Assembly: GCA_017443265.1 (NCBI GenBank)
Contig: JAFSOU010000122.1
Location: 27,863-91,862, forward strand
Length of the DNA: 64,000 nucleotides
Direction of reading: 5' to 3'
Source of the DNA: Bacteroidales bacterium
Lineage (GTDB): Bacteria > Bacteroidota > Bacteroidia > Bacteroidales > P3
Shown here: in pieces, positions 28,006 through 36,680 of the stretch
Layout of the letters: every line of letters begins with the position of its first letter
How positions within the stretch are numbered: position 1 is the stretch's first letter
The notes under the pieces: generated by a model
Database searches by the model: none
Told to the model about the DNA's origin: nothing
Seen by the model: only the letters and a program-made list of their open reading frames with translations
Program-made: the position numbers and the translations under genes

Positions 28006-31000
28006 GAAATATACTGCTCCGCCTATATGCCTTTTTCGACAAACGTCATCCCTTGATGGTCGTTGCGCTGACGGTATTGCTCGCTTTGATGGCCTTGTGT
28101 CTGCTGCGGCTGGATTTTGTAGAGGACATCAGCCGTTTTCTACCGCAGGAGGGACACGACAACCGCCAAAACTATGCCTATCAGAACATCGGGGCTGCAA
28201 ACAAGATAATGATAAACGTGTATGCCACGCAGGGCGAGCCCGACCAAGAAGTGCTGATGGAAGCCGTGGACCGTTTGGCCGAGCGTTTCGAAAGTGCCGA
28301 TGTGGCGGAACATACCACCGATGTTTTCTATCAGGTGGACGAGGAGAAAGTGTTCGAGCTGACGGGTTTCGTTCAGGCCAACATGCCGTACTACCTCGAC
28401 AGCGCCGACTATGCCCGTATCGACAGCCTTCTCGCTCCGCAGAAGATAGCACAGGCACTTGCCGCCGACAAGCAGGTGCTTCTCTCGCCCGCCGGCGGTG
28501 TGGCCAAAAAGATAATCGTGAACGACCCGCTGGGGTTCGTATCGCCTAAACTTCAGCAACTTGGAGGGGGCAACCCCATGGGCGACCGCTACGAAATCGT
28601 CGACGGGTATGTGTTCAACAAGGAGGGCAACGAGGCGATAATGGCCGTTACCTCCAAATATCCGGTTAGCGAGACTTCGGGCAACAAAAAGCTTGTGCAA
28701 CAGATAGATAAGATTGCCCATGAGGTGGAGAACGAGTTCGGCGGCACGGTGAAAGTGGATTATATAGGCGCCGCTGTGATTTCGGTGGAAAACGCCGACC
28801 GCATCAAAACCGACAGCATAATCTCCACCATCCTTGCGCTGGTGCTCATCCTTGCCCTGCTGATGTATTTCTTCCGCGATGCCAGAGCGTTGATAATCAT
28901 AGTGTTTTCGCTGATTTTCGGTGGGCTTTTCGGATTGGCGTTCCTCGCCCTGTTCAAAGGCACCGTGTCGGTGATAGCGATAGGGGTGGGGTCCATAATT
29001 GTCGGAATAGCAGTGAATTACCCACTGCATTTCCTCGCCCATTACCAGCAGGGATACAGCAAGGAGCAGACTATCAAGGACATAATAGAGCCGCTTGTTA
29101 CGGGCAACCTAACCACCGTTGGAGCATTCCTGAGCCTCGTGTTCATCAGCTCCGACGCCATGAAAGACCTCGGACTCTTCGCCGCCTTGCTTTTGGTGGG
29201 AACGATATTGTTTGTCCTTGTCTTTTTGCCACATCTGTTCCGAAAAACTCTGTTCCATAGGCAGGACCGCTCCTCTACAAGGCTCGTCTTCGGCAAGGTG
29301 GCCGACCGCCGTTTCGAACAAAATAAATTCATCGTCCTTGCCATAGTGCTGATTACCATACCGTTGTATTATTTCAGCCGGCAGACGGCTTTCGAGTCGG
29401 ACATGAGCAAAATCAACTACATGACTCCAGACCAACGCACAAAGCTCGACAAGCTGATAGCCCAGACCGAGAGCGGTGTGCCGTCGGTTTACTGTGTGGC
29501 CGAGGGCAAGGATATGGAGGAAGCCCTGCGCGGCTACGAGGCGGCGATGCCCGTCATCGACAGTATGGCCGCCGACAGCACCGTGGTCAAAGTGTCGGGA
29601 ATTGGCGGCTTTGTGCCTTCGCAGCAAATGCAGAAACAGCGTGTGGAGCAATGGGAGGCTTTCTGGTGCACCCGTCGCGACGAACTTGTGCGCAACGTCG
29701 AGGCCGAGGCCGCGAAACTCGGCTACAGCAAAGGAGCATTGCAACCTTTCTTCGACATCATCGGCAAAAGCCACGGAACTCACGAATATACCTATTTTGA
29801 ACCGATAATCAATTCGTTTGCAAGTAATTACCTATGCAGCAACCCCGACCACTGCATGGTTTACACCCTGATGGAGAGCAACCACCGCGAGGCTGTGGCG
29901 CAACGGCTTGGCAATGTGGACGATGGCGTATTCACCATGGACAACACTAGCATAGTGAACAAAATGGTTGACGCACTTTCCGACGATTTCGACTATGTGC
30001 TTTATATCTGCGGTTTCATCGTGTTTTTATTCCTCACCATCTCGTTCGGGCGGCTGGAGCTCAGCCTGTTGTCGTTCCTCCCGCTGGCGGTGGGCTGGAT
30101 TTGGATTTTGGGCATTATGAACATCTTCGACATACGGTTTAACATCATCAACATCATTCTTGCCACCTTCATTTTCGGTCAGGGCGACGACTACACCATT
30201 TTCGTCACCGAAGGGATGATGTACGAATACACCTACCGTCGCAAGATGCTGGCGTCGTACAAAAACTCGGTGCTGCTGTCGGCCACCATTATGTTTATCG
30301 GCATCGGCTCGCTGATTATTGCCAAACACCCTGCCATGCACTCGCTGGCCGAAGTAACGATAATCGGTATGTTCTGCGTGGTGCTGATGGCCTACATTTT
30401 CCCGCCGCTCATCTACCGCTGGCTCACCAAAAAACGCGGCCACGACCGCCTGATGCCTATTACCTTGCTCAACCTTCTGAAAACTATCTACGCTTTTACG
30501 GTTTTCTTCGTTTTCTCGATATTCCTCTCTATTTTGGGATTTTTTGTGCTTACCATCGGAGGCAAAACGCCAAAGCATAAGTTGTTTTACCACAAATGTT
30601 TATGTGGGCTTCTGCGCACCTGCGTGCGTTGGATGCCGGGAGTGGAGGCGCATGTGCACAACACCTCCGGCGAGACTTTCGAAAAGCCCGCCATCATCAC
30701 CTGCAACCACCAGTCGCACCTCGACCTGCTTTATACGCTTGCCCTCAACCCCAAAATCATCTGTCTGACAAACAAATGGGTGTGGAACAGCCCGTTCTAC
30801 GGCTGGATAATACGTTACGCCGATTTCTATCCCGTGGCCAATGGTCTTGAGGAGAACGAGAAACAGGTTGAAAAGGCTTTGCGCAACGGCTACTCGGTGC
30901 TTATCTTCCCCGAAGGCACCCGTTCCGAGACTTGCGACATACTGCGTTTCCACAAAGGTGCATTCCATCTGGCCAAAAAACTTGGCGTGGACGTGCTGCC

Positions 31001-31502
31001 GCTTGTTACCCACGGCATCGGACATGTTTTCCCGAAACAGGAGTTTATGCTGCGCAAAGGGCGAGTGGATGTGCAGATTATGCCACGTGTTACCAACGAA
31101 AATCCGCTTATGGAAGGCGACGCCAACACAGTTGCCAAAGCCATGCGGCAATACTATGTGGAGCAATACGGGCAGCTGTGCCGCGATACCGAGACCGCCG
31201 ACTACTACGCCGACCTTGTGCTGCACAACTATATTTATAAAGGAAGCGACATAGAACGTCGTGCCCGTAAAAACCTGAAACATAACGGCAACTACCGCGA
31301 AGCCATCGCCGCACTGCCCGACAACGGTGAATTCCGTATCGACAACTGCGGACAGGGCGAGTTTGCACTGCTTGCCGCCTTGGTGAAGAAAGACCTGCAA
31401 ATCACGGCCACCGACAGCGACGCCGATTTGGTGGACATCGCCGCCAACTGTGTCAGCGTGCCGCAAAACTTGAAATACGAACATCCCAATGCCGATGAAT
31501 AA
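28002..31502 (+). CDS. MMPL/RND-type exporter fused to an acyltransferase and a C-terminal Rossmann-like tail
   Basis: A 1166-residue protein starting with GTG in a GTGA overlap with the preceding gene. Residues 1-840 form an RND/MMPL transporter: one N-terminal membrane helix, a periplasmic domain, a first helix bundle near residues 265-430, a second periplasmic domain and a second bundle near 660-860. Residues 860-1060 are a PlsC-like acyltransferase with H903-xxxx-D908 (NHQSHLD) and FPEGTRS near residue 970. The last 60 residues (IDNCGQGEFALLAALVKKD, ITATDSDADLVDIAANC) resemble the start of a SAM-methyltransferase fold but look incomplete. Such fused exporters with acyltransferases belong to flexirubin and aryl polyene loci and are thought to place the pigment lipid in the outer membrane. 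Confidence 0.85.
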   Translation: MRNILLRLYAFFDKRHPLMVVALTVLLALMALCLLRLDFVEDISRFLPQEGHDNRQNYAYQNIGAANKIMINVYATQGEPDQEVLMEAVDRLAERFESADVAEHTTDVFYQVDEEKVFELTGFVQANMPYYLDSADYARIDSLLAPQKIAQALAADKQVLLSPAGGVAKKIIVNDPLGFVSPKLQQLGGGNPMGDRYEIVDGYVFNKEGNEAIMAVTSKYPVSETSGNKKLVQQIDKIAHEVENEFGGTVKVDYIGAAVISVENADRIKTDSIISTILALVLILALLMYFFRDARALIIIVFSLIFGGLFGLAFLALFKGTVSVIAIGVGSIIVGIAVNYPLHFLAHYQQGYSKEQTIKDIIEPLVTGNLTTVGAFLSLVFISSDAMKDLGLFAALLLVGTILFVLVFLPHLFRKTLFHRQDRSSTRLVFGKVADRRFEQNKFIVLAIVLITIPLYYFSRQTAFESDMSKINYMTPDQRTKLDKLIAQTESGVPSVYCVAEGKDMEEALRGYEAAMPVIDSMAADSTVVKVSGIGGFVPSQQMQKQRVEQWEAFWCTRRDELVRNVEAEAAKLGYSKGALQPFFDIIGKSHGTHEYTYFEPIINSFASNYLCSNPDHCMVYTLMESNHREAVAQRLGNVDDGVFTMDNTSIVNKMVDALSDDFDYVLYICGFIVFLFLTISFGRLELSLLSFLPLAVGWIWILGIMNIFDIRFNIINIILATFIFGQGDDYTIFVTEGMMYEYTYRRKMLASYKNSVLLSATIMFIGIGSLIIAKHPAMHSLAEVTIIGMFCVVLMAYIFPPLIYRWLTKKRGHDRLMPITLLNLLKTIYAFTVFFVFSIFLSILGFFVLTIGGKTPKHKLFYHKCLCGLLRTCVRWMPGVEAHVHNTSGETFEKPAIITCNHQSHLDLLYTLALNPKIICLTNKWVWNSPFYGWIIRYADFYPVANGLEENEKQVEKALRNGYSVLIFPEGTRSETCDILRFHKGAFHLAKKLGVDVLPLVTHGIGHVFPKQEFMLRKGRVDVQIMPRVTNENPLMEGDANTVAKAMRQYYVEQYGQLCRDTETADYYADLVLHNYIYKGSDIERRARKNLKHNGNYREAIAALPDNGEFRIDNCGQGEFALLAALVKKDLQITATDSDADLVDIAANCVSVPQNLKYEHPNADE

Positions 31503-32991
31503 GAACAAAATAGTGATAGTGGGCAGCGGCCTCGGAGGGCTGGTGTGCGGTTACGTACTTTCCAAGAACGGATACGATGTAACCATCCTCGAAAAAAACG
31601 CCCAGATAGGAGGGTGCCTGCAGACTTTCCGCCGCGGCGGCGTGAAATTCGACACAGGTATGCATTACATAGGCAGTATGCTCGAAAACCAGATACTGCA
31701 CCGTTTTTGGAACTACCTCGGTCTGCTCGACACTGTCCCCCTGCAGCAGCTCGACACCGGCGGCTACGACGTCATCTCCCTTGCAGGCGAGACCTTCAAA
31801 TTCGCCAATGGATACGAGCGTTTCGCCGACACCCTATCTCAGCAGTTCCCCGACAACCGTTCCGACATAGAGACCTACCTCTCGCGTGTGCGCGAAATTG
31901 CCGACGCTTCGCCGCTCTACAACCTCCGCAAGATAAACAACAACATCTTTATCGAAGCCGACTACATCAAAACCAGCATCAACGAATTTATAGCCTCATC
32001 GACATCCAACCCCAAGTTGCAGAACGTGCTGGCGGGCAACCTGCCGCTGTATGCCGGCGTCAAGGACAAAACTCCTACATACGTCCATGCCCTGATTCAT
32101 AACTTCTACATACAGAGTGCGTTCCGTATTATTGGCGGCAGCGACACCATAGCCCATTCGTTGGCCAAGTCCATCGAGAAATTCGGTGGCAAGGTGCGCA
32201 CCAACGCCGAAGTGGAGAAACTTATCTGCGACGATACCCACGCCACTTCCGTGCTCCTGACCTCGGGCGAGGTGGTGGTGGCCGATTATTTCGTTTCCAA
32301 CGTCCATCCGCAGGCGTTCCTCGGCAAAATCGATTCGCACATAATACGCAAGGCCTATCGCGAACGCATCTCCAAACTGGAAAACACCATCTCCAATTTC
32401 ACCGTATATATCAAATTCAAGGAAAACGCCACACCGTACCTCAACTACAACTATTATTTCTACGAATTACCCGATGTCTGGAAATCAAACGATTACGACA
32501 TCGGCAAATGGCCGCAAAGCTACCTCTTTATGCACCAGTGCCACCAGAAAAATCCCGTCTATGCCCAAAGTGCCGAGCTTATCGGCTACATGCACTACGA
32601 CGAGGTGCGGCGTTGGGAAGGCACCCGTGTGGGACACCGCGGACAGGAGTATCTTGATTTCAAGGAGCAAAAAGCCGATAAACTTCTTGAAAGCCTCGAA
32701 CAGTCGTTCCCCGGCATCCGCAGTTGCATAGAGTCGTACTACACATCGACGCCGCTCACCTACAGCGACTACACTGCCACCCACGAAGGCTCGATGTACG
32801 GCATAATACGCGACAAAAACTTCCCCAGCCAGACCTACGTTTCGCAACGCACCAAAATTCCCAACCTTTTTATGACTGGACAGAATATCAATTCGCACGG
32901 CATTCTCGGCGTAACCATCGGAGGAATAATAACTTGTGCCGAATTTCTTGGCATCAATAAAATTATCCAGGAGATTTATGACAATATCTAG
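31489..32991 (+). CDS. CrtI-like FAD-dependent oxidoreductase
   Basis: A 500-residue flavoprotein of the phytoene-desaturase / retinol-saturase family. N-terminal VIVGSGLGGLVCGYVLSKNG and ILEKNAQIGGCLQTF bind FAD, and GGVKFDTGMHYIGSM follows. The C-terminal block MTGQNINSHGILGVTIGG is the FAD-binding end. It is the last gene of the cluster and overlaps the exporter gene by 14 bp (8 bp if the ATG at 31495 is used). It probably acts on the conjugated chain, by desaturation or isomerisation; the exact reaction is not readable. Confidence 0.85.
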   Translation: MPMNKNKIVIVGSGLGGLVCGYVLSKNGYDVTILEKNAQIGGCLQTFRRGGVKFDTGMHYIGSMLENQILHRFWNYLGLLDTVPLQQLDTGGYDVISLAGETFKFANGYERFADTLSQQFPDNRSDIETYLSRVREIADASPLYNLRKINNNIFIEADYIKTSINEFIASSTSNPKLQNVLAGNLPLYAGVKDKTPTYVHALIHNFYIQSAFRIIGGSDTIAHSLAKSIEKFGGKVRTNAEVEKLICDDTHATSVLLTSGEVVVADYFVSNVHPQAFLGKIDSHIIRKAYRERISKLENTISNFTVYIKFKENATPYLNYNYYFYELPDVWKSNDYDIGKWPQSYLFMHQCHQKNPVYAQSAELIGYMHYDEVRRWEGTRVGHRGQEYLDFKEQKADKLLESLEQSFPGIRSCIESYYTSTPLTYSDYTATHEGSMYGIIRDKNFPSQTYVSQRTKIPNLFMTGQNINSHGILGVTIGGIITCAEFLGINKIIQEIYDNI

Positions 32992-33453
32992 TGGTTGGTG
33001 GTGTGAGGATTTTAGATTGTAGATATTTTTTGTTGCAGTCTTCGTTGCTTTGTGTAAGAAGCTGAAATTTTGCATAATACTTTTTTTTTCTGTGTGATAC
33101 ATTCAACTTTTGCTGTACATCCATTGTGGTCGGGACCAAAGCACGACATTTGTCGAGAATGATGTTTTTTGGGTGCTGTCCGCGCCGAAAGTAGTAATAA
33201 AAACATCGTTTTAAGTGTTAATAATTCTTATGTAATTAGTTGATATGTAATAAGATAATATTTGTTAGTTCGTAATTGTTGAAAACTATGTTTTTATTTT
33301 TAACATTTTTTCTCGATAAAAAGTGTAACTTTGCAAATGGATTTGGAAGTTGTAAAATGGGGATCCGGCGATTTCCCTTTCCGCACAAAATAAAAAGTAG
33401 TTGTTTTACGGACCCCACAAAAGTTGCGCCCGACACGTATTAGGGATTATAAA
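32992..33453. other. AT-rich intergenic region with one promoter
   Basis: No gene seen. It holds the -7 element TAACTTTG at 33326-33333 for the downstream membrane protein and leaves a leader of about 115 nt, in which I see no convincing fold. Confidence 0.5.
33326..33333 (+). promoter_or_regulatory. Promoter -7 element of the small membrane protein
   Basis: TAACTTTG followed by CA, 120 bp upstream of the ATG at 33454. Confidence 0.6.
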
Positions 33454-33783
33454 ATGGAAGAAAATATGAATACTCCAGTTCAGGAAAATGCTCCAGTGGC
33501 AGAAACCCCGAAAAAAGGTGGTGGACTTGTAGTGGCAGCCTTCATTCTGGCTATCGTTTCCTTCATCGTATGCTGGTTCCCTGCAGTTGGCTGGCTTACT
33601 TATATTACAGCTACCCTGGCAGTTATTTTCGGCATCATAGGCCTTGTTAAAAAACAGAAAAAAGTTCTGGCCATCATCAGCCTCGTTCTTGCTGGTGCAA
33701 GCTGGATTATCTACTATTTCGTGCTTAAAGCTGCCACTGAAGCTATTGCCAACGATTGGGCAAACAGCCTTATGAATATGTAA
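33454..33783 (+). CDS. Small two-helix membrane protein (DUF4190-like)
   Basis: A 109-residue protein with a polar, proline-rich N-terminus (EENMNTPVQENAPVAETPKK) and three hydrophobic stretches: VVAAFILAIVSFIVCWF, GWLTYITATLAVIFGIIGLV and AIISLVLAGASWIIYYFV. This is the pattern of small DUF4190-type inner-membrane proteins with no known function. I chose the ATG at 33454; another lies four codons in. It is monocistronic and ends in a strong terminator. Confidence 0.75.
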   Translation: MEENMNTPVQENAPVAETPKKGGGLVVAAFILAIVSFIVCWFPAVGWLTYITATLAVIFGIIGLVKKQKKVLAIISLVLAGASWIIYYFVLKAATEAIANDWANSLMNM

Positions 33784-33802
33784 TTGAGAGAAACAATTAT
33801 AT

Positions 33803-33838
33803 AAAGTGCAATTCCCGATGGGAGTTGCACTTTTTTTT
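33803..33838 (+). terminator. Terminator after the small membrane protein gene
   Basis: 14-bp arms (33803-33816 and 33820-33833, one G-U) with a 3-nt loop, running into an 8-T tract. Confidence 0.88.
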
Positions 33839-33903
33839 ATCAAAGTAACATTCTGTCTTTTAGCATTTTTGCGATACGTTTCGGCTATGTCGTAAAAAAA
33901 TCG

Positions 33904-33911
33904 TATCTTTG
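33904..33911 (+). promoter_or_regulatory. Promoter -7 element of dapB
   Basis: TATCTTTG followed by CA, 25 bp before the ATG. Confidence 0.65.
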
Positions 33912-33936
33912 CACCACGAACCATCTTATAACATTT

Positions 33937-34653
33937 ATGGAAATAGCATTGCTTGGCTACGGCAAAATGGGAAAAGAGATAGCTGCCGTGGCCGAAGAAC
34001 GCGGACACGAAATCTCCGTAACCATCGACAGCGAGGCCGACTGGATGGAAAAAATCGACGACCTGCGCCACTGCGACGTGGCCATCGACTTCTCCACCCC
34101 CGACACCGCCGTGGACAACATCATGAAATGTTTCAACATAGGCATGCCTATCGTTGTGGGCACCACCGGCTGGTACGACCAGCTGGAGAGCGTGGTCCAC
34201 GACTGCCGCCAGCGCGACAACGCCGCCCTTTTCGTGGCCTCCAACTTCAGCATCGGGGCGAACATTCTCTTCCACCTCAACCGCCGTTTGGCCGAGGTGA
34301 TGAACAACCATCCCGAATACAACGTGCGTATCGACGAAACTCACCACATCCACAAGCTCGACGCCCCCAGCGGCACTGCCATCACCCTCGCCGAAGGCAT
34401 CATCGACAACCTCGACGCCAAAGAGGGCTGGGAACTCGACAGCGACAACCCCGAAGAGGTGAACATCGTGGCCCATCGCGAAGGCGAAGTGCCTGGCATA
34501 CATCAGGTTACCTACGAGAGCGACATCGACCAGCTCTCCATCCGCCACGAGGCCAAATCGCGCAAAGGCTTCGCCCTCGGTGCAGTGGTGGCCGCCGAAT
34601 TCCTAGAAGGCAAGAAAGGCTACTATACCATGGATGATTTGCTTAACTTGTAG
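33937..34653 (+). CDS. dapB: 4-hydroxy-tetrahydrodipicolinate reductase
   Basis: A 238-residue enzyme that reduces 4-hydroxy-tetrahydrodipicolinate with NAD(P)H in the lysine and diaminopimelate pathway, so it feeds peptidoglycan synthesis. Signs are a dinucleotide-binding start (EIALLGYGKMGKEIAAVAE), VGTTGWY, SNFSIGANILF, the active-site motif DETHHIHKLDAPSGTAITLA (His and Lys) and a C-terminal GAVVAAEFLEGKKGYYTMDD. Length is normal for the phylum. The ABC permease gene begins 21 bp downstream, though the two are functionally unrelated. Confidence 0.95.
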   Translation: MEIALLGYGKMGKEIAAVAEERGHEISVTIDSEADWMEKIDDLRHCDVAIDFSTPDTAVDNIMKCFNIGMPIVVGTTGWYDQLESVVHDCRQRDNAALFVASNFSIGANILFHLNRRLAEVMNNHPEYNVRIDETHHIHKLDAPSGTAITLAEGIIDNLDAKEGWELDSDNPEEVNIVAHREGEVPGIHQVTYESDIDQLSIRHEAKSRKGFALGAVVAAEFLEGKKGYYTMDDLLNL

Positions 34654-34674
34654 ATTTACAAACCGTTATCCGAC

Positions 34675-35682
34675 GTGAAAAACAACAATCCGCTGCGCCG
34701 TCGTGGCATTGTGTTGCCGGTGTCGGCCATAGTGATGCTGGCATTGATGTTTGTGGTGTCGCTGGTGGGTATTGTGGGTTTTTCGCCCGCCGAGGCACTG
34801 GATTATCTCTGGCAGGGTGTCGGTGGCGGCGATACCAACGTGATATACTGGAACTTGCGTCTACCGCGCATAGTGCTGTGCGTGCTGATAGGTGCTGTGC
34901 TCTCCGTGTCGGGAGCCACCTATCAGGCGGTGTTCCGCAACCCCCTCACCGACCCGTATGTGCTGGGTATCTCGTCGGGAGCCTCGCTGGGAGCGGCAGT
35001 GGCGATATTGCTCGGACTCGAGAGCTCCTTTTTCGGCGTAGGACTGATGGCCCTCGCCACCGCCCTCATCACTGTGCTTTTGATTTACAAGATAGCCTCC
35101 ATCGGCAACCGCATGCACACCGCAACGCTCTTGCTCACAGGTGTTTGCTTCACCTTTCTGGCCACGGCCATAGTGTCGTTCCTGATGGTGATAAATCAGG
35201 ACAAGATGGACAGGATAATTTTCTGGACCATGGGCAGTTTCTCCACCGTGGCGTGGAGCGACGTGCTGATATTGCTCCCCGTGGCCGTGCTGGGCATCGC
35301 CGTGGTGCTTTTCCACAGTCGCGACCTCAACCTGCTGCTTGTTGGCAGCGAAACGGCCAAGAGTCTTGGCGTGGAGGTGGAGCGGGTGAAAAAGATACTC
35401 CTTTTCTGCACCACGCTGATGGTGGCTTTCGCAGTGTCGGCCTGCGGCGTTATCGGCTTTGTGGGACTTGTGGTGCCGCACTGCATACGTCTTGTGGTAG
35501 GCTCCGACAACCGTCTGATAATACCTTATTCCGTCGTCGCCGGCGGCATTTTCCTGCTTTTGTGCGACACTTTGGCGCGGACGGTGCTGATGCCCTCCGA
35601 AATCCCCGTGGGAAGCGTTACGGCACTTGTCGGCGCACCGATGTTTATTTACCTGCTTTACAAATCAAAAAAACGTTTCTGA
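34675..35682 (+). CDS. FecCD-family ABC transporter permease
   Basis: A 335-residue inner-membrane permease of the FecCD/BtuC family with about nine or ten membrane segments. Typical blocks are WNLRLPRIVLCVLIGAVLSV, SGATYQAVFRNPLTDPYVLG, SGASLGAAVAILLG and CGVIGFVGLVVPHCIRLVVG. These import ferric siderophores, heme or cobalamin. The start codon is GTG. The ATPase partner follows 1 bp after the stop. No binding protein or TonB receptor is next to it, so the substrate is open. Confidence 0.92.
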   Translation: MKNNNPLRRRGIVLPVSAIVMLALMFVVSLVGIVGFSPAEALDYLWQGVGGGDTNVIYWNLRLPRIVLCVLIGAVLSVSGATYQAVFRNPLTDPYVLGISSGASLGAAVAILLGLESSFFGVGLMALATALITVLLIYKIASIGNRMHTATLLLTGVCFTFLATAIVSFLMVINQDKMDRIIFWTMGSFSTVAWSDVLILLPVAVLGIAVVLFHSRDLNLLLVGSETAKSLGVEVERVKKILLFCTTLMVAFAVSACGVIGFVGLVVPHCIRLVVGSDNRLIIPYSVVAGGIFLLLCDTLARTVLMPSEIPVGSVTALVGAPMFIYLLYKSKKRF

Positions 35683-35683
35683 T

Positions 35684-36448
35684 ATGCTGAAAGTTAAGAA
35701 CTTATCCTATGCCTTCGGGCAAAAGCAGGTGCTCAGCGATATCAGTCTCGACATTGCCGAAGGCAGTTTCTATGCCGTGATGGGTGCCAACGGCTGCGGC
35801 AAGACCACACTCCTGCGTTGTATGGACAACCTGTTGGAGATACCAGCTGACACAGTGTTCCTTGGCGGGAAGGATATCACAGCCTACACCAGCCGGCAGC
35901 GCGCCATGCAGGTGGCTTACGTGGCACAACGTCCCACCTCCGATGTCGATTTCTCGGCTTTCGAGATAGTGCTGATGGGACGCAACCCGTATCAGAAACA
36001 CCTGCAGAACGAGTCGCAGCACGACTGGGACATTGTGGAGCAGTGCATGCGGATGACCAACACATGGCACCTGCGTTTCTCCACCCTTGCACAGATGAGC
36101 GGGGGAGAGGTGCAGCGAGTGATGATAGCCCGTGCGCTGGCACAACAGACGCCCGTGCTTCTTCTCGACGAGCCCCTTGCCAACCTTGACATCTCGCACC
36201 AACTCGAAATCTTAGGCATACTTACCAAGATAAACCGTGAGCAGGGCAAAACCATAGTGCTTATCATCCACGACCTTAATATGGCACTGCATTACTGTCC
36301 CAAGCTGATTTTGCTTCACGACCGCCATGTGGCCTTTTGCGGCGACACCGCCGACGGACTTACCGAGGAAAATATTGCCCAAGTGTTCGGCATCAACCCC
36401 AAAATTGAAACGATAGAGGGGAAGAGATACGTGTTAGTTAAGAATTAA
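35684..36448 (+). CDS. FecE/BtuD-type ABC transporter ATP-binding protein
   Basis: A 254-residue ATPase partner of the permease before it. Walker A is MGANGCGKTTLLR (about residues 34-46), the Q-loop region is AYVAQRPTSDVDFSAFE, the signature is QMSGGEVQRVMIARALAQQ, Walker B is PVLLLDEPLANLD and the H-loop is IIHDLNMALHYC. I chose the ATG directly after the permease stop; the longer upstream frame lies inside the permease gene. The assignment is to the iron/cobalamin importer class without further detail. Confidence 0.92.
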   Translation: MLKVKNLSYAFGQKQVLSDISLDIAEGSFYAVMGANGCGKTTLLRCMDNLLEIPADTVFLGGKDITAYTSRQRAMQVAYVAQRPTSDVDFSAFEIVLMGRNPYQKHLQNESQHDWDIVEQCMRMTNTWHLRFSTLAQMSGGEVQRVMIARALAQQTPVLLLDEPLANLDISHQLEILGILTKINREQGKTIVLIIHDLNMALHYCPKLILLHDRHVAFCGDTADGLTEENIAQVFGINPKIETIEGKRYVLVKN

Positions 36449-36680
36449 GAATTAAAAAATAAAAGTTAAGAGTTTACAGTTTATAATTTACAATTAATAG
36501 TTATTGCGAAGCTTTCGCCGAAGGCGAAACAGATTTACAAGATTTCCATAATTTCGCTCGTCGAAGACGAGCAGGAAAACAAGAAAATCTACAGGATTTA
36601 CAAGATCTCGTGAGCCGAAGGCGAGCAGGAGAAAAAAAGTAGAAATGATTTATTGACATATTAATCACAAATCACTAAAA
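36449..36680. repeat. Intergenic minihairpin repeats
   Basis: AT-rich spacer with inverted repeats around GAA loops: TTTCGCC-GAA-GGCGAAA at 36513-36529 and GCTCGTC-GAA-GACGAGC at 36556-36572, then a degenerate third near 36611-36626. Each is followed by a similar AGATTTACAAGATTT-type stretch. No gene is seen. Confidence 0.55.
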
